From contig JAGGNK010000003.1 of NCBI GenBank assembly GCA_017590115.1, positions 62,001 to 126,000 on the forward strand: 64,000 nucleotides of DNA, written 5' to 3'. Source of the stretch: Montifringilla adamsi. Lineage: Eukaryota; Chordata; Aves; Passeriformes; Passeridae. How positions within the stretch are numbered: position 1 is the first letter of the stretch; every line of letters starts with the position of its first letter. A program made the translations under genes and the position numbers. Of the stretch, positions 38,250 to 49,450 are shown in pieces. Below the pieces are notes generated by a model. It did no database searches, was not told the DNA's origin, and saw nothing but the letters and a program-made list of their open reading frames with translations.

Positions 38250-41200
38250 AGGAGTAACATATGCTTGCATGAGAGCACAGTCCAGGAAGGTTACAGATAA
38301 AAATGGAGCAGTGTTTTCAAAATGGTGTTTCATATTTCTATAAATGAAAAAGAGAATATGAAAATAGGGACAAGCTCCACACCAGTTTTCTGCCATGGGA
38401 AAAAGACAAATGAGAATATAAATACTAAATATTTAAAGTTAGTTATATAGCTTATATGGGCTCTCTGCAAGGGTTTTGTGATTAAAGATTATGATTCAAA
38501 GGGAAAAAAAGGATGTGTGCCCCAAACCAACATTTCTCTTCAGAAAAAAGTACAAAGTACATCTTAATTTTTTCCCCAACAGTACTTCTTGCAAGATTTA
38601 CTCATTGCTTTCCCTAGAGTAGTAAGTCTTGAGCAAGCTCTTGGTTGCTGTAGTGTATGGTAGTGCAGATCAGATTTGTTTTCTCATTAGTCTTCCGTAT
38701 TTCTCCCCATTTATGCAGCTGCATGAAAACTTCTGAGTGAAATGTCCAGACCTTGTGCATGTTAGGATTGCTGGCTTAAGGAAGGATACACCAAGTGCTA
38801 GAGATAAATTGAAAATCACCCAGTGAGAAACAGAGAATGCCTTTTTACTGCATTATGTTTATAACTTGTACTTTCTCAGATACGAAAAATCCACTATTTT
38901 TCCAACATGTCTGTAAGACATTATAATTCGCCATGCATGTCATGTGCAGTTATTAATGTAATAACTTCCTCAAGCAAAGGTGTGCTGAAATTCAGGTTTA
39001 GAGTTGCCTGTAAATTCCAGCAAAATGGAAGATTTAATAAAAGGTTCTGCAAATAACGAAACCTCAATAATGAATTTGCAGCCTGCCTCTTTTTTCACTG
39101 TTTTTATTTCTGTATGACACTATTTTATAGTCTGAAGGTGCATTAAAGGCTTGTAATCGAAGAGTGAGCTATCAGCAAAAGGAGGATGCATCTGTGTGTC
39201 TGTGTGTCCTGAACCCACTTGTCGACTCTGGAAAGCTGACGTACAAAGCACCCAGGGAATTGCAGCAGGGACAGTTGAAAATATCCTGGGGTACATGTTT
39301 TGGGGGATAAATAACATTTACAGGACTATCTCCTTTTCTCTTTCTTTTCCCACCAAGGAATGGTGTTGTTTTTTGTTGCCAGACCAGGGGTGGCTGTGGA
39401 AGGGTTGTGTGCCCATGGTACTCCAGACACCCCTTTAGCCCTTTGGAGGTCACAGATCATCTGCATCTATCATCAGGCACATGCCACCAGTTTCAACAGT
39501 TATACTTTCTTTCTCACAGTTTTAGAATTACTTTTAATTTTAGAATGAGTCCAAGCCTTAATGACTACAAAATGCATTTAGAAAAATTAATTTGCAGACG
39601 ACAATTTTCCAAAAAGGAATAAATACACTATTTATTATGTATGTCTGAAAACATTGAACAGTTCTTCTGTAAAAACTGTTTTATTTTTTGACAGTTTCTT
39701 TTCATCTGTCTTACAGTAGCCTTCTCATCATGATTTTGATAACTATATCATTGCTTTTGTATTCATTATGCCTTCTCATTACATTAGTTATTTACTGTTA
39801 TTCTTTACCTGGATTTTTTGCTGTTACAAAGCTCCTCTGTGATTTGCAGTGTGACAGCATTGTCAGAAAATTTCATATTTGGTTTTTATTGTCTTGTTTA
39901 AAAAATATGAACTCCTAGATAATTTGTAACACTGTAATTTCCAGCCTGTAAGACTTACACAGTGCAAGAAGTCATGTGAGAAAGAAGGCTATATTTACAA
40001 TACTTCTGATAATAAACCTGGCACAGAACTCACATTAGAGTCAATCTAAACATGAGACTACTTAATAATTGAACCACAAGACATAATCAGGCAGAAATTA
40101 TGAATTATTTTTATATTTGACCATTTTTCTAGTCTTGCTGCTACCAGCTGAAATACTGTAAATAGTGGTGGAAATAGTGTAATTTCTTACTGATTTTGAT
40201 CCAAAAAAAGTTCATAAAGGTACATGTCAGGAAGGAACAGTAGTTCCACTTTAATCCAATTAGTCATGTTTATTGGTTTTTAGTTAATAAATAATGATAA
40301 ATCTGACATGAAGATGCCAAGAGCAACTAGACTACCATCTCTTCAGGTTTGGTCTAGATATTGCTTTTGTAAAGACACAAAGACATAAGCCCACAAGAGG
40401 TAAGTCAGAGAGATAGTTTGGGTTTGAGCTGTAAACACATTAGCTGTTTCACAGATGCTTCCCATACACATGGACTGACATTCCTCATTGCTGCAGTTGC
40501 AGAAAGTCTTAATGCTTCCACAGAAGGCTCAATCATCACAAATCATCTTTGCTTTTGGACCTGAGGAAAGAGATTCAGACTGGTGTCACCAGAATAATGG
40601 TGGCAAAGATCCCAGTAGATTTTTTTTTCAGAACAGTGCCCAGTCTTTCTGATCAAAGAGATGATGTACTTTCTCCCATGAGATGAAGGATCATGAATGC
40701 TGCTTTGTTCATTCAGATTGAAGGATAGTTAATTTAAATAGTCTGGGGCTCCTTAGCAGGGGCTGCATGGCCTCTGCATGGCAGCCAGATAACCAGGATG
40801 GAGATGTCCAGAAGATGTTTATTGAGCTCAAAATTTGAGAGTCTCCACCACTTCCACACTGGAATGTGTGAGCACCTTGTCTTGGAGAGCAGAAGTGGAC
40901 AGTTTTAGCTTCAATCCCAGATGAAAGATACAACTAAATCAGACCCAAATGAGTGAGGTCAGAAGGGGCAACTTTTAGTTTTTAAATGTAACTCTAGTGT
41001 CATGGATAGTTTTTATCGGCCTTCTCATCCCATTCTTTTTGTTTGTCATTTTTGTTTGTGCCTCAAGTCTGCACAAAGACTGTAAAACTGTATTTCATGC
41101 TCTGACACCAGCTACTCGCTTAAGGCAGTACTTGATAAACAAATGCAGGTGATGAAGATAAAGGTTATACAAAGTTTATCTTTTAACTTCTTAAGGAGGC

Positions 41201-41327
41201 AATTCCTAAGACTGCCAGGTTTTTCTCAAAAAAATCTACTCAATAGTTCACAAAGCCTAATTAAGTCATTTGGGCATCTTAAATTGCATGTGGACTGCCT
41301 ATTAGTCTCTATTTCTTTCTTTTTTTT

Positions 41328-41361
<34 letters not shown>

Positions 41362-43392
41362 CCATTCATTTAAACTGAGATACTTTGCTTCAGAGAGAGG
41401 AACAGACAGCAGAGAGATAAAAAGCTTCCTGAGTCTCTGCTAGATAGTGAAGTGCATAAATGTTTGGAGCTGCAAAATTGTGTAAAGGGACCTGATTATA
41501 CTAATACATTAAACGTCTCTTAAAATCTTCTGAAATTATATTATAGTGGCCACATAATCAAAGGATCGTCTTGCTTGAATGCCCATGGTCTATTCTATTT
41601 GCAGAAAAACATGTTACTCATAAAGAAAGAATGGAAAAAGATCATTATATAAGCTAAATCCAGGTAGCAATGCTGGACTCTCAGTTGTCTCATGAGATAA
41701 ACCCAGGGACATTTGACATTTGTCCTCTAACCTTACCCCAGCTTTCACACAGTTGTCTGTTTCCTGTGACCCAGACAGATCTAAGCTATCAATTAATAGA
41801 TAATGTAAGTTTATTTTAGTTACGTCATGTAATGCTGCTATCCATGTGGAAATACATCAAATGTCCTAATTTGCTCTAAAGGCTATGACAGTAAAAATCT
41901 TCTCCCATGAGAAGCCTAGGACTGACAAATGCCTGAGGATTAGACATAGTCAGCCAACTATTTGTGATGCAAAATTACAATCTTTGGCTTTTTCAAGTAG
42001 TACTACATTTTTATTTTCTCCAAATAAAGAATCAAATTCCAGGTTAGCAAACAGTTTAGGTTGTATAAATTTGTTATTGAATAAAGAGGTCTTGCTAAAT
42101 CCCAGGAACTGAAGAAATGCAATAGCTGAAACTCTTGCATAAAAATTTTAATAAATTCAAAAATGTCTAAAAGCCAATGGCTTCTTTCAATATTTTTCAT
42201 CCTTTATACCATATTGCTGTAGCACGAGGTAATTGATAACTTAGAGTGTCCTCTCCAAAGTCATCCTGATTATACATTGAAAGCACCAAACACAGATTGA
42301 TATTCCTATTGTAATAGGTGAGAACTTTATGTTATTTAACCTGGAGTAAGGCATCCTTAAATTAAAATTTTATATTTTAAATAGGACCAAAAATCCTTTA
42401 AAATGCTCATATTTCCTAAAATCCAGCATCTAAAACATATGGAAAAAATTGCCTCTAGGTATTGAAAGTTGTTGCCTTTATCCCACTGTGCATCTAAATT
42501 CCCAAGGATGATTTAACGAGGTTTGCACATTAAAAATCTTGCTCTTTGTTACAACAGAGGAAATCATAAGAAAGATTAATGCCCTCTGCGTGGCACCATG
42601 GAATTCACATGTCTTTCAAATTCCTTCAATCCAAAAACACTTTCCTATGCAGGCCTGTACTTGGCAAAGATTTTCTCAGTGTAAAGAATTTATTAGCCAT
42701 GGCTGATGATGTTGGTGTGCTATACACTAAATACCTGGAATATGCCTATGTTAAGACCAACTAGGCACTTCAGAAGGCTTTAAAGAAGTGTTCATTTTTC
42801 AGGCTGATATAATGGATTCCATGTCAGAAACATATGAGGCTACCCAAAGGTATGACATTCAGTCTTGACATATTTTTCATTGCAGTAGTGATATCTGACA
42901 CAAAGCAGAGTAATGTGCTCAGACTGTGGTGACTTAGAGAGTTTACCTCAAAGGTAAAGGGACACAGACCAGGCTGAACGTGCACCTCTTTTTTAAGGGG
43001 GAGAATTTGAATCAGGGAGGCAATACAAAAGACTCTCAACTGGCTGTTTAACTTTACACCTTACTCAAGAAATGCATAGGTGCTATCACATTCATCTGCT
43101 CCCGTAGATCCAAACAACAGGTCAACAGGAATCACCCTGCCATCATAAATTCAGTCCATGTTTCATTAATGGAGAAGAAAAACATAACTTTCCCAAGGAT
43201 CTAATGCACAATTACAATAAGAATGCAAGAGAGAGAATAAATACAGCCTTGATAAAAGACAGAGAGAATGCTGGAAATATAGACTTGAACCCAATACATG
43301 GGCAAATGAAATGTCAGAGAAAGATTTCAAGCTAAATAGTATTGGGAAGTGAAATATCCAAAAAAATCTTAAAAATCAGAGGTATGTTTTCA
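38250..43392. other. Non-coding unique sequence
   Basis: AT-rich DNA with one long T-rich run (listed). Short frames only. No gene or further transposon recognised. Confidence 0.55.
41309..41357. repeat. Poly(T)-rich tract
   Basis: About 49 bases of T with two or three C interruptions near the 5' side and a pure T stretch of over 25 at the 3' side. Confidence 0.95.
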
Positions 43393-43397
43393 ACAAA
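43393..43397 (+). repeat. 5' target-site duplication ACAAA
   Basis: Identical to 44000-44004 on the other side of the LTR. The motif is A/C-rich in an A-rich context, so chance identity is not negligible, but it coincides exactly with TG and CA termini. Confidence 0.7.
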
Positions 43398-43827
43398 TGT
43401 GGGAAATGCAAGCACAGAGAGGTCTCAAGGCCTCAAACATACAAGCTCAGAGACGGAGATGAATACAGCGTTTGACCTAAGACCTTGGAGGAGTCTTTGA
43501 AGCTTTAGAATAGAATAGTGAAACAGACATAAAATAAGAATAAAGATTTGTAGTTTAAACAGAAATATGTTTTAAGCAAGTAGAAATATGCCTCATGCAA
43601 GCAAATAAATACGTTAAGCAAGATAGTAAAAAACAATTTAAGTCTAACAATAGAACTAGTTATAGAATTGGTAAAAAATAGAAGATACAGCAATAAGTTT
43701 CTGTAGAGTTACATGATTGGATAAAAAGAGAGGCATTGCAGCAAAATCATGTAAAATGTAGCAATTAGCAATTGGTTTTTGAAGATGCTAGTGAGCTTTG
43801 TGGAAGTAGCTGATTGGATAAGAAATT

Positions 43828-43834
43828 TATAAAA
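43828..43834 (+). promoter_or_regulatory. LTR TATA box
   Basis: TATAAAA, 11 bases after an ATTGG (CCAAT complement) and about 105 bases before the AATAAA of the same LTR. Confidence 0.7.
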
Positions 43835-43938
43835 GACATTGTAACTAAACTTATAACAGCTTCTGATATGGTTTGCTGATGTGGTAACTTTGGATGTAAC
43901 AACCTTATGGTCTCGCCCTTCCATGAGACTGATTTTGC

Positions 43939-43944
43939 AATAAA
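43939..43944 (+). terminator. LTR polyadenylation signal
   Basis: AATAAA, correctly placed downstream of the TATA box and 55 bases from the LTR 3' end. Confidence 0.7.
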
Positions 43945-43999
43945 CCAACTTTTAACCACCTCATCAGTCAGCCCCATCTTTCTGTATCTCAAACAAACA

Positions 44000-44004
44000 A
44001 CAAA
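44000..44004 (+). repeat. 3' target-site duplication ACAAA
   Basis: Matches 43393-43397 exactly, directly abutting the CA end of the LTR. Confidence 0.7.
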
Positions 44005-44626
44005 TATAGTTCTTCAGATAATACATGAAAATTGGGTGCACTCTGCCATCTGCTATAATTACTAAAATTCATTCATTATTTCTTGTTTAGCAATATGTCA
44101 TGAGTTCCACCCAGGCACTTTCTCATTTTCCTTCATATTCTACAAACATAGTTAAGAGACAGTGCCTGTCATCACAAGCCTCAACTGCACAAGGTAAAAG
44201 ATAGGAAAAAACATGGAAAAGAATCAGAGAGAGAGACAAATGATTAAGTTTCTTAAATAGCTGAAGTCATTTTGAATTCTTACACATTTATTAACACTAC
44301 CCTTAGTGACTGCCACAGGGACAAATGGGAAGCCTGCTGTAGATAGATATTTAGCAAATATGTTCTAAGTCATCATCCAGAGTCTTCAGGAAAGACCATG
44401 CACCATGAAACATATTGGCCATGGGGCAGGGCTTTAGCATTACCACCATGTCCTTGAAATCTTTTCTTTAATCCATTTCCGACAGGTTTCGTTAAACAAA
44501 GAAGACACTTTAAAAAAAAAAGCACCACTGCTCTCAGAGTGATGGGATGGACAGACACCTGCTTTCCCATATATTTTGTTACTTCTCACTAAAACAATCC
44601 TCAAAATAATGGTTGCTGTTTCCAGC

Positions 44627-44671
44627 AACATAATGTTATATCTACTTTTAAAGCAGATATAACATTATGTT
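44627..44671. repeat. Near-perfect 45-bp palindrome
   Basis: The outer arms AACATAATGTTATATCT (44627-44643) and AGATATAACATTATGTT (44655-44671) are exact reverse complements. The 11-base centre ACTTTTAAAGC itself pairs four more bases (CTTT/AAAG) around one T, leaving a single mismatched pair in the whole structure. Confidence 0.97.
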
Positions 44672-46185
44672 CCTATAATTAAAAAATTTTCACAGAATGC
44701 AATGAAAACAAGATATAAACCCATAATTTTCCACATTCAATTACTTTTAGCTGGTAAATGTTAATTATAAATATGTAAAAGAAAAGTAAAACCCCATACA
44801 ATATGAAAAACACTGGATCATCTGCCTTGTTTACTTCAGACCAGAAAGGGAAAAGAAAAAGATGATTAGGAACAACTTGTGCATCTACCCTTGTCCTTCA
44901 GTGCAAGGGAAGTAAATATACTCTGGAGGGTATGGTTGTCCAAGAAGGAGAGAAAAATTTTAGGAGAAACAGAGGATGTGGAGGCAGGAAACTCATAGCC
45001 CAGTGGAAGATGAGAGTAGGAACAAGACAGGAAGAAGATGGGACATTGGCTATGACTAATACGCAGTGTGGTATCACACGGGACAGATGTGCAGAAGGAG
45101 GTGGATTTGGTCTCTGGTCTCTGTTGCAGGAGACCAATAGAGCCAGAGGCCATCATTTCAGAACTCTACTAACATGGTAAATCAGTGGATAATCCCAATC
45201 TAAATTTATTCTTCCATGGCTTCAGAATTGATGGATTGGTTACACAGATGGTCCTCTAATTTGAATTAAATAAAATACAAGTACACTTCTTCCAGAGTCA
45301 GCATAGTGACAAAGACAGTTTTGGGCACCACCAAATTTAATGCACCCTAAGCCAACCACAAAAACTGTCTTAGGCAGCCTGACTGCCCTGTAAAAGCTGA
45401 CTGCCCTGCTTTCAGAAATCCTTCAAATCACTGTATTTGCATTAATCACCTTTACCAGCCTTGAAGAAGGGGTCTGTGGCAACAATCCAGATAAACCAGC
45501 CTGGCATACAAGTGCATGACTGGAGTGTGAGGCAGTGAAGAGCTCTAGAGCAGCCAAAGCTCAGGATCCGCATTTCTAACCACAGAAATGGGATGGGATT
45601 TTTTTGGTACCTATCTCAGTAGCAAGATGCTTGAGAAACCCCATCTTGAAAACCAATTTAAGGAATGTGAGCTCTTTTCCCTCAAAGACAAAAATCATAA
45701 TTTTGATGATACACCAAGCAGGGAAGAATACCTGGAATCCATTTCTTCAAAAATGCCTCCTCGTAGGTAGTAAGAACGGTTCCCTTCTAATTCCTAACAC
45801 AGGTGAAAGGAAACTTTGCCTATGATTCATTAGATGATTTTTCAGCAGTGTTTTCTATATCACTGAAATTTTCTCTATTCTCCTGGACATCTTCAACCTC
45901 TCCTCCAACTGGAGGTACTCCCACCCTTGTAAAGCCATATCATTAACCCCATTACAAAAAGTGTATTCTTTTTTAATTTTCCATTGTTTAGAAAAACCTC
46001 AAAATATTCCACAGCATGTTTTTAAACACTCATTCAGTCCATATACAATTGAGTTTCATAAAAGTTTTTAAGATGAGAAAGCCTATTCTTCCTCGACAAA
46101 ATTCCACAGTACTTGTAAGCTCTTCTTCCTTTACTGGTACTTCAAAGCCTTGGAAAAGGATGTGATGCATTCAATTTTTGGCGTG

Positions 46186-46301
46186 GTTTATTTTGTTTTG
46201 TTTTGTTTTGGTTTTGGGTTTTTTTGTTTTTTTGGGTTTTTTTTAGTTTTGTTTTTGGGGGTTTTTTTTGGTGTTATTGTTTTGTTTTGGTTTTGGTTTT
46301 T
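46186..46301. repeat. T/G-only low-complexity block
   Basis: About 115 bases almost devoid of A and C on the plus strand: GTTTT units, then runs of GGG, GGG and GGGGG separated by T-runs, then GTTTT/GGTTTT units again. Three G-runs of three or more are present. It is translated in a 62-codon frame purely as Phe/Gly/Val/Leu noise. Confidence 0.93.
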
Positions 46302-49070
46302 AACATGTGAAGCAGATCTTCTGGTATTTCCCACATAAAGCAAGCTTTTAATTTTTAAAAAATTACACTTTTGGAAATTTATTTAATATCTATAATATCC
46401 ACAGTATCAGAGCTCTTAATTGTGCACTTAGTCTGATAAGTTCTTTTTTTCTTTTTCTGTCTGCTTGTTTCACTTATTCCCCTTTTTTCTCGCAGCATTT
46501 TGTTCTAAATAGGAGATAGTAGTGACATCCCTAAAAATGGTAAATTGGCTCAACAACATCAGACTATTTACAAATCTTTGTGTATTTGCCTTCTCTCTGT
46601 CTTATCAATGTCAATCTGTGTCATGGGCAATTTTAATTTTCATGTAGTAGGTTCTCAGGTGATGGCTCTCCTGTTAGTAGCTGCTGTCTTGTATAGAGAA
46701 AAGTCCTTACCAAATTAAGTACTTCCAAACAAAGTCATGTTAGAACAATACAAGCTTTTTCATTGCACAGCTTTTTGGTGCTGTTTTTACCATAGATAAA
46801 AGTCCTTACTGTTTTCTTTTTATTTTCTCAATATATCCAGATGGTTTTAGCATTGGTGGAACTGTTTTTTTCTATCTTTCAGTCAGGGAAACAACAACCT
46901 TGCCTTTTTCCACTGTTTTTTCTCCATGTTTGCTTCCAAGTCACACAAGTAGAGCTCCCAGGCATGCACGCAGTACCATGCAACATGCAACACATAGTCT
47001 GCTCATTTATACTGACATTTTTGGAGAGAAAAGTACCTCTCATCCTATAATTTCCAGACCACGAACCAAGAAGCCGGCTGTGATTTCAGCAGGTGGTGCA
47101 ATATTTGGTCCAGACCTGAATGAACCTGCATGAGTTGGGCTTAATCAGGATATGTTGAATAACGAGGACAAAGCTGCAAAGGACATGCTGCAAGCATTGT
47201 GCCATTTAATACAGCAGGGAAGACAAGGCTCAGTACTCTCAATATTGGGCCTGCTGGAGAAAGGGAAATGCTTGTCCACTTTGTTGCTAAATTTAACTCC
47301 CTGGCTTGAGATACGAGAGCCACAAGAGCTGTGCAGAACTCAATGACGCCAGCACAGCAAGTAGATGCTGCAGAGGGTCTCTGCCGGCTGTGGGCAGACT
47401 GGAGCAGCTGTGTCAGCTGGGAAATCTGCTCCAAGGTGCATCTGAGCTCCAGTGCTCAGCTGTGGAGTGTTCTGTGCACTGAGAGGTCTGACCCTGTGGC
47501 ATCACAAGCTGGGGAAGCACAGCTTGGCATGGGCACAACACCACTGCTGCCACCTTACCTGATGTCACACTTCGAACACTGGAATTTAGATGGAAGATGT
47601 CCTAGCAGTGGACATTGCTTGAGGTGGAACACGTAATCCACACTGGGAGGAGTTCCTCACCCTGAGGTCTCTCTTGATGCTGCTGCTACTCAGAAACCCA
47701 AACTTCAGGAAGAATTTGAATGCTAGTTTTATATGCTGGCAAATAAATCTCTTCTTACAAAAACACAGTTTAACTTCAGCTACTGATCCTTATCTCTTAA
47801 TGATCAAAAATAATAACCAAGGCAGAAGCAGTGCTCCCTTCTCAACATTTCAATACATTTAAGGTTGTAATAGTATTTTAATTCAGCATAGCTAATGTGT
47901 CACATGGAATAGATGGAAAAATTGTACCATATGTAGCCCCAAGAAAACACTGACAAGACAGATGTACCCATTCTGTCTCAACACAAGATATTGTCACGTT
48001 CCAAATAAGTCTTTTATGACAGTGATTACATCTAGCATCCTGATAAATGAATATTTGTGGAACTAAATCTCACATAGATCTTCCTGATAATAAATTATAT
48101 TTTTCTTTTTCAGCATTGTTGCACACTTGTCATTTTATCTGTGATGTATTTAACTAGAGATCAATTAATCCAACGGTGACACTAAACAGCTAAAAAAACC
48201 ATCATACTCAGTGCATGAAAAAATCTCTTGTTATCTTCTGCTTCCTCCAAGTCACAAATCTGCTTTTTTGTTAAAGCTTTTGTGTTCAGAAATACTTCTT
48301 CTGAAGATGGATTTTAAAGCCTACGAAAGTCTATACATTTCCACCAACATCTGCAATACGATGTTGATGAAAATGTATACCAAAAGTACACCAGAGGCAG
48401 AAATAGGACAACTCCTCAGTTTGACTGGTAAACATAGAAGGAGGACCAAACACTGGATCATTTCCTAAATGCTGAATTTTCATTTAAGGTCACCATTCAA
48501 TTTTCACCATTTTAAGTTTCCACCAAAACAAAATACGTTGATAGGTCATCCAGAAAGGGACAGGTCCTCCAAGTTCCCGAATTCCTATATTTATTTTCAT
48601 TTTCTCCTTAAATACTTGTTCATAACCTGGAGTGAATCTAGGAAGGTTGATAGAGACACTTTTCCTATAGCTAACTAATAAGCTCACATTCTCTCACCCC
48701 TCTAGCTACACAGTTAAGCCCTAAGAGACATGAAGGTAGAAAGAAGAGGAAAGTGTGGTCCAAATTTCTCTGCTCTTGCCCTCATAACAAGGCCCAGATT
48801 TCTGCTGTAAAGAAGAAAAGATGATGCCACATACATAAATAATGCCAGATTAGCTGAGAATTCAGAAGAAGTAATACTAAGTTGTCCAAGGAAGCAAACT
48901 CAAACTTACCAAGCTAGTTTGAAGAAAAGTGTCCCTATGAACTGTTGTCTGTATAACATTCCACTAGAGGTAGATTATTGGAAAACTCCAAATGTAGACA
49001 ATGAAATCTATTTCAAAGTGTCCTGTGGTGAAGACCAGGTTTGTAGGAGAAATGCATATAGAACAATAAA

Positions 49071-49450
49071 ATGGTTTGGTTCGGAAATTAATCTGAAAGT
49101 TTATCTAATTCCAACCCTACTTCAATGGACAGGGACATCTTCTACTTCATCAGGTTGCTCAAAGCCCCATCCAGACTGACCCTGATCACTTCTAGGGATG
49201 GGGCAACCACAGTTTCTCTGGACAATCTGTGCCAGTGTCTCACCACCTGAACAAGAATTGTTCTCCTGTTGTCCCTTTAGGCACTCTAAGAAGTTCTAAA
49301 GTCTCCCCAGAGAGCTTTGTCCTCTCTGCAAGCTGTCAATTAGTCTGTGCTAATGCTCTGTTTCCAGCAGCTGCATATTTCGTCTGCTTAAAGCCTGCAG
49401 GCCAGGCTCCTCACTCTTCTTTTTCTTCACTCTGGAGCTTCCTCAAGGAG
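49071..49450 (-). mobile_element. CR1 LINE 3' fragment (minus strand)
   Basis: About 380 bp of decayed antisense CR1. Landmarks: 'ggtttggttcggaaattaatctgaaag', 'aattccaaccctacttcaatggacagggacatcttc', 'atcaggttgctcaaagccccatccag', 'cttctagggatggggcaaccacagtttctctggacaatctgtgccagtgtctcaccacc', 'aagtctccccagagagc', 'ctgcaggccaggctcctcac', 'tcttcactctgga'. The terminal octamer repeat is lost. Plus-strand frames of 79-86 codons across it are antisense. Confidence 0.93.

Larger units (their letters stand above)
43398..43999 (+). mobile_element. Solo LTR of an endogenous retrovirus
   Basis: A 602-bp unit beginning TGTGGGAAATGC and ending AAACAAACA, so it has the TG...CA termini of LTRs, bounded by ACAAA on both sides. 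Within it, in order, are a CCAAT-box complement (ATTGG, 43813-43817), a TATAAAA box (43828-43834) and an AATAAA poly(A) signal (43939-43944), leaving a short U5 of about 45 bp. Spacing and order are as expected for U3-R-U5. No retroviral internal sequence flanks it, so it is a solo LTR left by recombination between two LTRs. A 79-codon minus-strand frame overlapping it is antisense noise. The family is not identified; it looks ERVL/ERV-like and AT-rich. Confidence 0.82.
44005..49070. other. Non-coding unique sequence
   Basis: Holds a near-perfect palindrome (44627-44671), a T/G-rich block (46186-46301) and a GC-richer patch at about 47150-47640, all listed or discussed separately. The GC-richer patch is open for 97-101 codons on each strand with no recognisable domain. 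No gene is supported. Confidence 0.5.

Noticed and set aside
46217..46261. Possible G-quadruplex in the T/G block
   Set aside because: Only three runs of three or more G are present; a standard intramolecular quadruplex needs four.
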